DNA of 64,000 bases. It comes from PALSA-1296 sp038210275 (GTDB lineage: Bacteria; Bacteroidota; Ignavibacteria; Palsa-1295). The stretch is taken from NCBI GenBank assembly GCA_038210275.1, contig JBBQWV010000003.1, forward strand, positions 186,001-250,000. Reading direction: 5' to 3'. Below the pieces are notes generated by a model. It was given only the letters and a program-made list of their open reading frames with translations, ran no database searches and was not told the origin of the DNA. The position numbers and the translations under genes are program-made. This document shows, in pieces, positions 36,595-45,609 of the stretch (positions are counted from its first letter, which is position 1; each line of letters opens with the position of its first letter).

Positions 36595-37970
36595 TATTTT
36601 ACTTCCTCCACTTTAACTTTTGGTGTTACTGCCGTTTTCTTCAAGAGAGCAGGCCAGTATGCCACAACATCGCTGGGCTTTGGACGTCCTCCGGCAAATC
36701 CGGTAACGCTCGGTGGTCCTGTAAGAATCAACGGCGCAATGTTTTTTCCGAATTCCACGATAGAATTTTTATCTTGGCCTCGTACAGCAAATTTTACGAC
36801 GACCTCCTGAACCTCAGCATAATTGACTGGGGTAAGGGGTCCATGACAACTATCTATACCGAGAAACTCCGTTCGCATTTCTTCATATACACAGCCTGCT
36901 TTTTTTAAACGAGAGCGTAGGATCTTATCGGCAAGCTTTGCTTTCTCCATTGCATCTGGCCAAGTATAGGTAAGATTTCCTTGCGCTGAATATCCGTCGT
37001 TATAGGACATCGAGACCTTATAAAAATCAGTTGCAGGTTTTCCTTTTATCCCAAATACTTTCACCCTGTCTTTGCCGAGATCTTCCAAATGAATCGAAGT
37101 GAAATCAGCTACGCAGTCAGGAGTTATATACTCCTTCGGATCGCCGATCTCATAAAGCAATTGTTCAGCGACAGTTTGACGATTAACTAATCCACCTGTT
37201 TTCGGATGTTTTGTAATAATAAACTCTCCATTGGGATAAGCTTCAGCAATAGGAAAACCGATATTCGCAAAATCTTTAACGCTCTTCCAATCAGCAGAGA
37301 AATTTCCGCCTGAGCTTTGTGCACCGCACTCTAATATATGTCCGGCAACTGTTCCGGATGCAAGCTTATCCCAATCCTGTTCACTCCATCCGAATTCGTA
37401 GATCATCGGTGCAAGAGTTAATCCGGTGTCAGTAGTGCGACCGGTGATAACAATCTGAGCGCCTTGACGAAGCGCTTCGACAATGGGCATTGCTCCAAAA
37501 TAAACATTGGCGCTTAATACTTTGTCACGAACCTCGGTAAGCGGCTCACCTGTCTCCATATTATTGAGCTTGTGACCAGCGGCAAGAAGAGGATCAATTG
37601 TATCTAAAATATTATCACCCATCACTATACCGACGCGAATTGGAATTCCACGTTTTTTTGCAACAGCAAAGATCGCATCGCGGCAAGCTTCGGGATTCAC
37701 TCCCCCGCCATTAGTAATTACTTTAATATTCTTTTCGACAATATCAGGAAGGATTGCATCGATCACATCAATGAGATCCTTCGCATATCCTGCCTTCGGA
37801 TCACGAAGTTTTTGCTTTTGCATAATAGACATCGTGACCTCTGCAAGATAGTCCATCATCATATAATCAAGCGGTGAAGCTTTGCTTGCTAATTTTACTT
37901 GATCGATCGGCGCAGAGGGTAGATCACCCCAAAATCCCTGTCCGGATGCAATACGAATTTTGTCTTTCAT
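36594..37970 (-). CDS. Acyclic terpene utilization AtuA family protein (DUF1446)
   Basis: Protein of 458 aa of the DUF1446/AtuA family, named after a Pseudomonas gene needed for citronellol/geraniol catabolism. It begins KIRIASGQGFWGD, and contains ITNGGGVNPEACRD, VITGRTTDTGLTLAPMIYEF and HILECGAQSSGGNF, all typical. The enzymatic reaction of the family is unknown. In many bacteria it lies with acyl-CoA carboxylases and dehydrogenases; here only the overlapping small partner gene adjoins. A methylcrotonyl/geranyl-type carboxyltransferase is at 12254-13912, too far for an operon. Confidence 0.85.
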   Translation of the reverse strand: MKDKIRIASGQGFWGDLPSAPIDQVKLASKASPLDYMMMDYLAEVTMSIMQKQKLRDPKAGYAKDLIDVIDAILPDIVEKNIKVITNGGGVNPEACRDAIFAVAKKRGIPIRVGIVMGDNILDTIDPLLAAGHKLNNMETGEPLTEVRDKVLSANVYFGAMPIVEALRQGAQIVITGRTTDTGLTLAPMIYEFGWSEQDWDKLASGTVAGHILECGAQSSGGNFSADWKSVKDFANIGFPIAEAYPNGEFIITKHPKTGGLVNRQTVAEQLLYEIGDPKEYITPDCVADFTSIHLEDLGKDRVKVFGIKGKPATDFYKVSMSYNDGYSAQGNLTYTWPDAMEKAKLADKILRSRLKKAGCVYEEMRTEFLGIDSCHGPLTPVNYAEVQEVVVKFAVRGQDKNSIVEFGKNIAPLILTGPPSVTGFAGGRPKPSDVVAYWPALLKKTAVTPKVKVEEVK

Positions 37971-38017
37971 TCAACACTAAAAAATTTATGTATGATAATA
38001 ACAAATGGACTGAGTGA

Positions 38018-38680
38018 TTAGGTCGCAGACTGTTTAGAATTTGTTCTTTTGAATCTATACAAAGGAACGGCTAATAACATCCCAATTATTGGAGCAAGAA
38101 GATATAAGAAAAGATACTCCGTATGACCGCTAATTATTGCAGGACCAATAGAGCGAGCAGGATTCATAGAGGCACCAGTGAGTGGTCCTGCCCAGTAAGC
38201 TAAAATGAAAACGACAAATCCAATAATGAGTGCGACGTAAAATCTGCTTTTGATTTGAAGGATTTCTGTCAGAGCAATCGAAGCCATAAGTGCAAAAGAA
38301 ATAGCAATTTCTATTACTGCCGATATCCAAGGCGATTCCGTCGGAAGAGTAGAGCCAAGAGTTGCGTTCTTCGGGAAAATAAGATAGAGGACAATACTTG
38401 CAATTGTTGCACCAACTATCTGAGCGGCTATATGTTCAATAGATTTCTTCGCAGAAAATTTTCCTGCAAGAACGAGGGAGAGAGTCACTGCGGGATTAAA
38501 ATGACTTTCAGCAATTCGACCCGCACTTACGATAGAAATTGCAACAGCAATACCCCAGAGAATACAAACACCAAGATGCGTCAATCCTCCGGAAGAAGTC
38601 TCGTTATAAATAATTGCACCTGTTCCTACAAATACAATGAGAAACGTACCGAGAATTTCGGCAGCAATATATTTTTTCAT
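38018..38680 (-). CDS. Aquaporin/glycerol-facilitator family channel, arsenic-linked
   Basis: Six-helix MIP-family channel of 220 aa. Both half-helix motifs are present: HFNPAVTLS and SMNPARS, with the selectivity-filter arginine kept. It starts with KKYIAAEILGTFLIVFVGTG. Its start codon overlaps the arsenate reductase stop by 4 nt (ATGA). In rhizobia an aquaglyceroporin in the ars operon lets arsenite flow out after arsenate reduction; the same role is inferred here. It could alternatively serve water or glycerol, but the coupling favours arsenic. Confidence 0.85.
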   Translation of the reverse strand: MKKYIAAEILGTFLIVFVGTGAIIYNETSSGGLTHLGVCILWGIAVAISIVSAGRIAESHFNPAVTLSLVLAGKFSAKKSIEHIAAQIVGATIASIVLYLIFPKNATLGSTLPTESPWISAVIEIAISFALMASIALTEILQIKSRFYVALIIGFVVFILAYWAGPLTGASMNPARSIGPAIISGHTEYLFLYLLAPIIGMLLAVPLYRFKRTNSKQSAT

Positions 38681-39186
38681 GAAAACGAATAGGAAAGCTC
38701 TTCTCCTTTTTTAAGTGTTCCGATATGATGAACGGCATCATAGTATTCATGGTGCGGAGCATTCTCGGGAAGATCTAAGAAGAGCCTTATTCTGAATTCG
38801 ATCTCCATCGCAGTTTTCACAAAATACTCAAATTTTTGATCGTCAGTTCCTTCAAACCCCGCAGGATCGTCAAAGCCCCAATGAGCGTTCACTTTATGCC
38901 CGGGCAGGATGGGGCAAGCTTCCTTTGCCTTGTCACATACAGTGATCACCAGATCCCAAGGCTCCCTCATATACTGCTCTAAGGACTTTGATGTGTGGTG
39001 GGAAATATCAATTCCCATTTCGTTCAAAACCTCAATAGCAATAGGATGAATATATCCAACGGGGTTCGATCCTGCACTATGGGCTTCGAACCGTTCACCT
39101 GCAAGATGATTAAGTATGCCTTCTGCCATCTGCGATCTGCATGAATTTCCGGTGCAGAGAAAGAGTATTTTTGTTCTGGTAATCAT
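38677..39186 (-). CDS. arsC: Arsenate reductase, thioredoxin-coupled (LMW-phosphatase fold)
   Basis: Reduces arsenate to arsenite, 169 aa. The P-loop is LCTGNSCRSQMAEG with nucleophile C11. The redox cysteines C84 and C91 (VCDKAKEAC) are the pair used by the thioredoxin-linked S. aureus-type enzyme. The length exceeds the usual 130 aa through a C-terminal extension after residue 135. It is the first gene of a two-gene unit with the aquaporin. No arsR repressor or ArsB/Acr3 pump gene is adjacent. Confidence 0.9.
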   Translation of the reverse strand: MITRTKILFLCTGNSCRSQMAEGILNHLAGERFEAHSAGSNPVGYIHPIAIEVLNEMGIDISHHTSKSLEQYMREPWDLVITVCDKAKEACPILPGHKVNAHWGFDDPAGFEGTDDQKFEYFVKTAMEIEFRIRLFLDLPENAPHHEYYDAVHHIGTLKKGEELSYSFS

Positions 39187-39294
39187 TCCGTAACGAAAAT
39201 TTAACGATAATTATGACACTTTAAGATTTTATCCTTATGTTAGGTTTCGATTCCATATTAAGTTTCTGTTAAATTTATACATTTTACTCAAATT

Positions 39295-40248
39295 GTGACA
39301 AAACGCATCGGCATCATCGGACAACCCTGTATAGATGAGATTATTTCTCCCTCAGGCGAGATAACATCACAGGCATTGGGGGGAATTCTCTATTCTTACG
39401 CGGCACTTGAACGGGCAGCAAGAGAGTCAAATGTTGACGTTGAGTTCTTCCCACTGACATGGACCTCTAGCGTTGATGAAGAAATTATCCTACCCTTCTA
39501 TTCTCTTCTCAAGCATTTCAAGAACCTCTCCAAACTTTTTAAGACGGATTCACTGACGAACCGAGTAAGACTTGTTTATTTGGACGAGACACACCGTACA
39601 GAGCATTGCCCTTTTATTTTACCGGAAATGACCCCTGAAGAGTTATCGTGGGTCGATCTGGCATCGCTTGACGGATTATTTATCAATATGATTTCGGGTT
39701 TTGATATATCACTCGATACCTTAAAGTGGATTCGTAGCCAAACGAAAGCTTATATTCATCTAGATGTTCATGCATTAGTGCTTGGTGAACTTTCACACGA
39801 TGAAAATTTTCCTCGAAGAATTAAAGGAGTCAAGGATTGGCGCGAATGGGTATCGAATGTTGATTCAATACAAATGAATGAGATCGAATCAGATTGGTTT
39901 GGAGAACCGGAGACTAATTCCGAGAAACAATTACTTGGAGAAATCCAAAAGTTATCGTTAAAGAACAGCTCGCCAAATTCTGTTATCATTACACGAGCTG
40001 AACGAGGCGCAACATCATTCGATTTTAGAAATGAAAAGATTTGGAATAAAGAACCAAGCCAAAAAGGAATACTGAATACTACAGGTTCCGGCGATGTCTT
40101 TGGCGCACTTTATACCCTAACGAAAACTCTGGGTACTTCCGAGCAAGAAGCTCTTTGGCACGCAGAGGCTTGGGCAGGATGGAATGCAGAACTTCAGAGT
40201 CTTGAGGAAATTCTCATTGCACCACTTTCGAAAGAAATCACTTCTTAG
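39295..40248 (+). CDS. PfkB-family sugar/nucleoside kinase
   Basis: Cytoplasmic kinase of the ribokinase family, 317 aa. The N-terminal GIIGQPCIDEI and a GG pair (QALGGILYSY) fit the substrate-binding side. The C-terminal signature NTTGSGDVFGALY contains the catalytic aspartate and anion hole. The middle part diverges from well-known subfamilies, so the substrate cannot be named. The start is GTG at 39295. The gene is preceded by about 110 nt shared with divergent arsC and overlaps the E1 alpha gene by 4 nt at its 3' end in convergent orientation. Confidence 0.75.
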   Translation: MTKRIGIIGQPCIDEIISPSGEITSQALGGILYSYAALERAARESNVDVEFFPLTWTSSVDEEIILPFYSLLKHFKNLSKLFKTDSLTNRVRLVYLDETHRTEHCPFILPEMTPEELSWVDLASLDGLFINMISGFDISLDTLKWIRSQTKAYIHLDVHALVLGELSHDENFPRRIKGVKDWREWVSNVDSIQMNEIESDWFGEPETNSEKQLLGEIQKLSLKNSSPNSVIITRAERGATSFDFRNEKIWNKEPSQKGILNTTGSGDVFGALYTLTKTLGTSEQEALWHAEAWAGWNAELQSLEEILIAPLSKEITS

Positions 40249-41198
40249 CTTACAAACACATTCTTAAAAGCCTCATTCGGATTTGGAGCAGGCAAAGAAT
40301 TTGCGTAGGCTACAGCTTCTTCTATTTCTGTCTTTGCATCACGCTCTATTTTTTCAATTTCATTTTTTGTCGCTCCACTTTTTAGGAGCAACGCAGATAT
40401 TTTCCTTACCGGGTCTTTCTTATCCCACTCAGTCAGAACTTCTTTCGGAACATACTCAAACGCATCATGCTCTGCATGACCGCGCATACGCATGGTCACT
40501 GTCTCAATAATAGATGCTCCTTTACCATCACGTGCATGTTGAACAGCTTTCATCGTCGCTTCATAAACTGCTTCAATATCTGTTCCATCAACCGTTACTC
40601 CCGGAATCCCGTATCCAATTGCTCTATCCGAAAATTTTGGATTATGAGTCTGATGCTCGACGGGAGTTGAATAGGCATAGTGATTATTCTCGATAATGAG
40701 AATAAATGGTAGTTCGAGTGTTGAAGCCATCATTAGGCCTTCATGTACCTCCCCTACCGATGCTCCGCCATCGCCGATGTAATTGAGAACTACAAATCCT
40801 GACTTCGACATTTTCTGTGCAAGTGCTGCACCGGCAGCAACAGGTACCATTGCGCCGAGATGCGAGACATTGCCATATATCTTTCTCTTTATATCAGCAA
40901 AATGTCCCGTGCCATCGGTGCCACGTGTCATCGCTCCTTCACGAAAGAGGAAATTTACTGCCATCTCTTTTGGTGTCAAACCGCGAACAAAATGAGCGCC
41001 ATTATCACGGTGCATCGGGAAAATAATGTCTCCATCGCCAAGCGCCATTGCCGTTCCGACACTTGATGCTTCATTCCCAATTTGCGAATATACTCCGCCT
41101 ACGATCTTAGATTGACGGTAAAGATTAATGAGCGCATGATCAAATTCACGCGCAAGGAGCATATTCTTATAAGCGAAAAGCAGTTGGTCTCGTGTCAT
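40245..41198 (-). CDS. 2-oxoacid dehydrogenase E1 component, alpha subunit
   Basis: Thiamine-diphosphate enzyme subunit of 317 aa, part of a pyruvate, branched-chain 2-oxoacid or acetoin dehydrogenase. The thiamine-binding stretch GDGGASVGEVHEGL ending in IIENNHYAYS is complete, and REFDHAL, VYSQIGNEA and MHRDNGAHFVRG are typical alpha-subunit segments. The alpha type needs a separate beta subunit, which is not adjacent; the E2 gene is at 15986-17677. It is transcribed alone, with the promoter of the next divergent gene overlapping its 5' end. Confidence 0.87.
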   Translation of the reverse strand: MTRDQLLFAYKNMLLAREFDHALINLYRQSKIVGGVYSQIGNEASSVGTAMALGDGDIIFPMHRDNGAHFVRGLTPKEMAVNFLFREGAMTRGTDGTGHFADIKRKIYGNVSHLGAMVPVAAGAALAQKMSKSGFVVLNYIGDGGASVGEVHEGLMMASTLELPFILIIENNHYAYSTPVEHQTHNPKFSDRAIGYGIPGVTVDGTDIEAVYEATMKAVQHARDGKGASIIETVTMRMRGHAEHDAFEYVPKEVLTEWDKKDPVRKISALLLKSGATKNEIEKIERDAKTEIEEAVAYANSLPAPNPNEAFKNVFVS

Positions 41199-41213
41199 TT
41201 ACTCGTAACTTTG
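41184..41213 (+). promoter_or_regulatory. Bacteroidota-type promoter of prolyl aminopeptidase
   Basis: TTG (41184-41186), 19-nt spacer, TAACTTTG (41206-41213). Transcription would begin near 41220, about 33 nt before the ATG. The -33 box overlaps the first codons of the divergent E1 alpha gene. Confidence 0.65.
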
Positions 41214-41252
41214 CATGAATAACAACAGCAACTCAATTTCAATCACTCAAAA

Positions 41253-42185
41253 ATGAAAGAACTCTACCCATCAATCGAACCATATAATCACGGCTTATTA
41301 CAGGTTTCGGATATTCATACGCTATATTATGAAGAAGTTGGTAATCCTAAAGGACAGCCTGCCGTTGTGCTCCACGGAGGACCCGGCGCCGGATGCTCGG
41401 CAGATATGCGTCGATTCTTCGATCCTAAACATTACAGGATCATTCTCTTCGATCAGCGTGCCTGCGGGAGGAGCACTCCGGCAGCAGTTTTAGAAGGTAA
41501 CACCACTTGGGATATTGTCGAGGATATTGAGAAATTGCGTAATCATCTTGGAATCAAAAAGTGGTTAGTGTTTGGCGGCTCTTGGGGTTCAACGCTTGCT
41601 CTGAGTTATTCGCAGAAGTATCCGGATAAAGTTACTCATCTCATCTTGCGCGGAATTTTCCTCTCAAGGGATAAAGATAACGACTGGCTTTACGGAATTG
41701 GAGCAAGTCAAATATTTCCCGAACAGTGGGCAGACTTTTCTTCAGGAGTTGTGCTCGAAAACTGCGAAAGCTACCCTCAAGCCTACTATAAACTTCTCAC
41801 TTCAACTGATAAGAACAAACAGCTTGCAGCCGCTAAAAAATGGAGCAATTGGGAATGGTCAATCATAAAACTTGTAACAACAGATAAACCTACTGACGAT
41901 CAATTTGCTATAAATTTTGCTCGAATAGAGTGTCATTTTATTCTCAATCGCTGTTTTCTTGAAGAAGGGCAGCTACTGCGAGACGCTCATAAGATCGCCC
42001 ATATTCCGATGACAATGGTACACGGTAGATACGACGTTGTCTGCGCTATGCAGAATGCGTTTGATCTCCATACTGCCCTTCCCGACGCCGAGTTAATAGT
42101 TTGTCCTCGTTCAGGTCATTCACAATTTGAGGATGAGATAGCTTCGGCGCTTGTTGAGGCTACAAATAAATACAGGGATCAATAA
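41253..42185 (+). CDS. pip: Proline iminopeptidase (prolyl aminopeptidase, S33)
   Basis: Alpha/beta hydrolase of 310 aa that removes N-terminal proline from peptides. The opening MKELYPSIEPYNHGLLQVSD, the oxyanion motif HGGPGAG, FDQRACGRS (usually DQRGCGRS) and the nucleophile elbow GGSWGS (S110) are diagnostic. Aspartate in GRYDVVC and histidine in PRSGHSQF complete the triad. The HAD hydrolase gene starts directly at its stop codon (TAA-GTG), so they form an operon. Confidence 0.92.
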   Translation: MKELYPSIEPYNHGLLQVSDIHTLYYEEVGNPKGQPAVVLHGGPGAGCSADMRRFFDPKHYRIILFDQRACGRSTPAAVLEGNTTWDIVEDIEKLRNHLGIKKWLVFGGSWGSTLALSYSQKYPDKVTHLILRGIFLSRDKDNDWLYGIGASQIFPEQWADFSSGVVLENCESYPQAYYKLLTSTDKNKQLAAAKKWSNWEWSIIKLVTTDKPTDDQFAINFARIECHFILNRCFLEEGQLLRDAHKIAHIPMTMVHGRYDVVCAMQNAFDLHTALPDAELIVCPRSGHSQFEDEIASALVEATNKYRDQ

Positions 42186-42941
42186 GTGACGGCAAAAGTC
42201 AAAGTCGTATTCTTCGATCTCGATGACACGCTATACGACCACAGCTATCACGTTGAATCTGCAATTACTTCGCTCAGAGAGCAATTCCCTTTCTTAGGGG
42301 AATATTCCGTCTCTCACCTCAACGAAATAAGTCACAGACTTCTGGAAGAAGTCCATTCGCGTCTTTTGAAAGGCGAATTAACTCTCCATGAGTCCCGGCA
42401 GATTCGGTGGCAGAGGTTTCTGGAAGAATGCAAGTACGAAAGGAGCATGCAAGATGGGATGACTGTCGCCAGTATTTACTCGAAAGCTTATTATAAAGCG
42501 GAAAGAGTTGTTCCGGGGACGTTCGAACTTCTCAAATCTCTCAGCAAGGAATATGATATAGGCATCATCTCTAATAATTTATTAGATGAGCAACTTCAGA
42601 AAATTAAGTGCCTTGGAATTTCTGAATACATTGATACTTTTGCCATCAGTGAAGAAGTTGGAGTGGCAAAACCCCATGCAAAGATTTTTCAGGTTGCTTT
42701 AGATCGCGCAGGTGCAAATGCTGACGAGGCAGTGTTTATTGGCGATTCATGGACTAATGATATTCTTGGGGCTTTGGGAGTCGGCATACGCCCAATATGG
42801 TTAAATCGCAATGGTAGCGTTTCAGAAGATCCATCTGTGGCTGAAATCGGGTCGCTTCAGGATATAGATTTGATTTTATCCTACATCCGCAATGAAATAC
42901 CTACACCACAAATCACAAGCCCTGATCCGACAAGAGTATAA
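42186..42941 (+). CDS. HAD-superfamily hydrolase
   Basis: Cytoplasmic phosphatase-like protein of 251 aa, HAD subfamily I. Motif I is FFDLDDTLYDH, motif II ISNNLL, the lysine of motif III lies in VAKPHAKIF, and motif IV is FIGDSWTNDILGA. The helical cap follows motif I. Substrates of such enzymes (sugar phosphates, nucleotides, pyrimidine by-products) cannot be deduced. It begins with GTG immediately after the pip stop codon. The last 61 nt overlap the convergent EamA transporter gene, a fairly long overlap. Confidence 0.83.
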   Translation: MTAKVKVVFFDLDDTLYDHSYHVESAITSLREQFPFLGEYSVSHLNEISHRLLEEVHSRLLKGELTLHESRQIRWQRFLEECKYERSMQDGMTVASIYSKAYYKAERVVPGTFELLKSLSKEYDIGIISNNLLDEQLQKIKCLGISEYIDTFAISEEVGVAKPHAKIFQVALDRAGANADEAVFIGDSWTNDILGALGVGIRPIWLNRNGSVSEDPSVAEIGSLQDIDLILSYIRNEIPTPQITSPDPTRV

Positions 42942-43765
42942 TAGTCTAATCTTTCACCCAGTAATAGCCACCCCAATATGACAGCTATGACAGGTGTAAT
43001 TATTGAAACATATGTCATCGTCACCGCAGAAGTCTCTTTGATAAGCCGGAAATAAATACCGAATGTCACGATAGTGCCCATGATGGCAAGGTAGCCTATC
43101 GTCCAAAGTTGAGTAAAGTTTAATGATACGCTCTGCCAAGATTCGGTGAATAGTGCTATAATCCCTAAGATAATGCATCCGATACTTGTGGTAATCGCAT
43201 TAAGCATTAAAGGAGCAACCGCTTGTGTTGAGCGTTTCGTTATCACTGTGCTGATCGCGCTGACTATTGGCGCAATAAGAAAAATCGCCATTACCCAAAG
43301 ATGAGTGGAATCAACAAGAGAGAATTGAGGGTAAAAAATAACAGCAATACCTGCTATGCCAATAACAATTCCGAAAATTTTCCAAGATGATAGTTTTTGT
43401 GAAGCAAATACCCAATGGGAGATTACAGCTGTCCATAGTGGCATTGTCCCGAAAATAACTGCTCCAAGTCCGGACGGAATATATTTCGAAGACCAATAGA
43501 CTACGCCAAATGAGATTCCGTTGCTCAGTGCTCCAACAATGATGACAGAAATCCATTCATTTGTAGTTTGAGGAAGCGGGATTTTCTTGAAAAATATATA
43601 GCCCCATATCAAGACCGTTGCGAGCAGAAATCGCAGTGACGCGCCGGTAAAGGGTGGCAACGCAGCATTCGCTCCGATATGAATGACCAGCCAGGTAGAA
43701 CCCCAGATGAGACATATCAGCGCATACAGAAGATAAAACCGAGTTTTTGAGTCGCGAGTGGTCAA
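42881..43765 (-). CDS. EamA-family (drug/metabolite) transporter
   Basis: Inner-membrane protein of 294 aa with ten predicted helices made of two EamA halves. The first half has LYALICLIWGSTWLVIH and TGASLRFLLAT; the second has APLMLNAITTSIGCIILG and SVITPVIAVILGWLLLGERL. The family exports or imports small metabolites; the substrate is unknown. It stands alone. Its 3' end overlaps the HAD gene by 61 nt in convergent orientation, so neither frame is likely to be spurious since both have full family motifs. Confidence 0.87.
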   Translation of the reverse strand: MTTRDSKTRFYLLYALICLIWGSTWLVIHIGANAALPPFTGASLRFLLATVLIWGYIFFKKIPLPQTTNEWISVIIVGALSNGISFGVVYWSSKYIPSGLGAVIFGTMPLWTAVISHWVFASQKLSSWKIFGIVIGIAGIAVIFYPQFSLVDSTHLWVMAIFLIAPIVSAISTVITKRSTQAVAPLMLNAITTSIGCIILGIIALFTESWQSVSLNFTQLWTIGYLAIMGTIVTFGIYFRLIKETSAVTMTYVSIITPVIAVILGWLLLGERLDYYTLVGSGLVICGVGISLRM

Positions 43766-43828
43766 ATGTTTATTGTGGTATTAATTCTTGACAAACCATT
43801 CTTTTATCTAACTGTTCTGAAAATGTTA

Positions 43829-43836
43829 TAGTTTTG
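43829..43836 (+). promoter_or_regulatory. Putative -7 box of the GT-C-like membrane protein gene
   Basis: TAGTTTTG matches TAnnTTTG and ends 10 nt before the ATG at 43847, which would give a very short leader. No TTG at the right distance. Confidence 0.3.
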
Positions 43837-43846
43837 CAAATCATTC

Positions 43847-45607
43847 ATGGTACAAGAAAACATTAAAACTCGTTCGGTGCGACTTCTCGACATTGCTTTC
43901 ATCCTCGGAGGCATTGTTATTCTGTTTATCTTCACAACGGTTTACTTAATGCCGTTCCGCCTTGATGATGTTCTTCATATGGATTGGGCGCGAGATCATA
44001 CCTTCTGGGATTCATTCGATGCGCAGCGCGGCGAAATTGTCCGGAGCGTCCGACCTGTTTTTGCAATGATGATCTGGATTCTGACTCATACTGCTGGAAT
44101 CGAACACTATTTTCCCTGGCACCTAACTCTTGTCGGATCATTCTTTATCGGACTAGCATACGCGGGGAAAACGGCTCGGTTTATCACTAAGGATAATACG
44201 GCTCTCTATTATACAACAGGTTTCTTTTGGCTGGCTTTTCTTCCAATTCTTAATGTCCTTTTTTGGTATGGAGATTTGACATTCACAATCGAGTTGATGT
44301 TCGTTGCAACCAGTTGGTATTATGGTTTACGAGGACTACTTGAAGGTCGGATAGGATTATGGATAGTTGCAACACTATCCGGAATTCTTGCTGTACTTTC
44401 AAAAGAACCCGCCCTTCTACTTGTTCACGGAATATTTGTCGGAGCATTTGTCATGCGTTACTCTGATATAAAGAAAGCATGGGCGATAAATTCTTTGTTC
44501 AATAAACTCTTCGCCATATCTGTATATGTCGTTTTCCTAGCTATTTCTCTCAAATTATATTATGCCTCCCCCACTCGCTCAAATAGATTTTTCAATATCT
44601 CTGCACTCACTCACGATCAATTAAGTTTTTTTGTAAATGACAGATTACGTTATTACGGAGAATCATTATTGAACCCTATTGCAAGGATACTTCTCGTTAC
44701 TCCGTTATTGTATTCTGTCTTGAGGCAATTTATTCGTGAGGGTACATCACTATTCAAGTGCTGCGCCGTTCTGATAATCTCATTGCTGATTGCTTTCTTG
44801 GCAGTTAAATCATTGCCTGTTCTTGGAGTTGTTTTGATCTTCACACCGATCATCAATATCATTCGTGAAAAGAATAATCGTATTCATAAACTGCTTCTTC
44901 CATTTAGCATTGCTGCGATTATAATCCTTGCAGTTCTTTTAATAACGGTCATGCTTGTGAAGACGCAGCTTACAGAATTATCTTTTGTCATATTAGTTAT
45001 TTCAGGTGCTTACTGGGCATTGATGGTAAAGGAAATTGCTTCATTTGCAAAACCCTATCTTGCAGACAAACGTGTACATTACTCTTTGACAATCATAAGT
45101 ATCCTTGCTATTTCTGCAGGAATGTTCTCAGCTTTTCCAATGATAAAATCAAAGGAGCATCTACTTTCTGAAGTGCGCGATGTTCGCAATAATGCGAACG
45201 ACGCAATAAAATGGATGGGGGCTAATCTCCCACTCAATAGTTCTGTACTTGTTGCTGCGCCGAGTCTATATGGTTTAGGTGGAGCAGATGAGATGACATC
45301 GAAGGATGATGAGTATAAACTCTACGCGCAATATACTTTTTTACAAGGATATATTCGTTCGTACTTCCGCGCTCTTCACCGCGAAGATATATCACTTGGA
45401 TATCTTGAGGATTCACTTAAACTTTCTAAAGTGCTAAATTCAGTAAGAAGTCAAGACAACTATTTCTTATTCCTTCAGACAGGACTTGATGTTGATCGAT
45501 TTCATGGGATCATTAATGGCAATGACCAACTATCAAGTCATGACAGTTTGCTCTCAAAATTTACTAAGGGTTCTTTTCCTTCAGAAATATGGGAATTGAA
45601 AAAATAA
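43847..45607 (+). CDS. Polytopic membrane protein, GT-C glycosyltransferase-like
   Basis: Protein of 586 aa with about ten hydrophobic helices in the first 440 residues and a soluble C-terminal domain. After the first helix the loop MPFRLDDVLHMDWARDH carries an Asp-Asp pair, as in GT-C-fold glycosyltransferases that use lipid-linked sugars. A later STWYYGLRGLL-type segment and LSKEPALLLVH also fit this class. No specific family can be named, so a role in transfer of sugars to lipid, LPS or protein is inference. The neighbours do not help: an EamA gene diverges and an Omp85 gene converges. Confidence 0.65.
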   Translation: MVQENIKTRSVRLLDIAFILGGIVILFIFTTVYLMPFRLDDVLHMDWARDHTFWDSFDAQRGEIVRSVRPVFAMMIWILTHTAGIEHYFPWHLTLVGSFFIGLAYAGKTARFITKDNTALYYTTGFFWLAFLPILNVLFWYGDLTFTIELMFVATSWYYGLRGLLEGRIGLWIVATLSGILAVLSKEPALLLVHGIFVGAFVMRYSDIKKAWAINSLFNKLFAISVYVVFLAISLKLYYASPTRSNRFFNISALTHDQLSFFVNDRLRYYGESLLNPIARILLVTPLLYSVLRQFIREGTSLFKCCAVLIISLLIAFLAVKSLPVLGVVLIFTPIINIIREKNNRIHKLLLPFSIAAIIILAVLLITVMLVKTQLTELSFVILVISGAYWALMVKEIASFAKPYLADKRVHYSLTIISILAISAGMFSAFPMIKSKEHLLSEVRDVRNNANDAIKWMGANLPLNSSVLVAAPSLYGLGGADEMTSKDDEYKLYAQYTFLQGYIRSYFRALHREDISLGYLEDSLKLSKVLNSVRSQDNYFLFLQTGLDVDRFHGIINGNDQLSSHDSLLSKFTKGSFPSEIWELKK

Positions 45608-45609
45608 CA

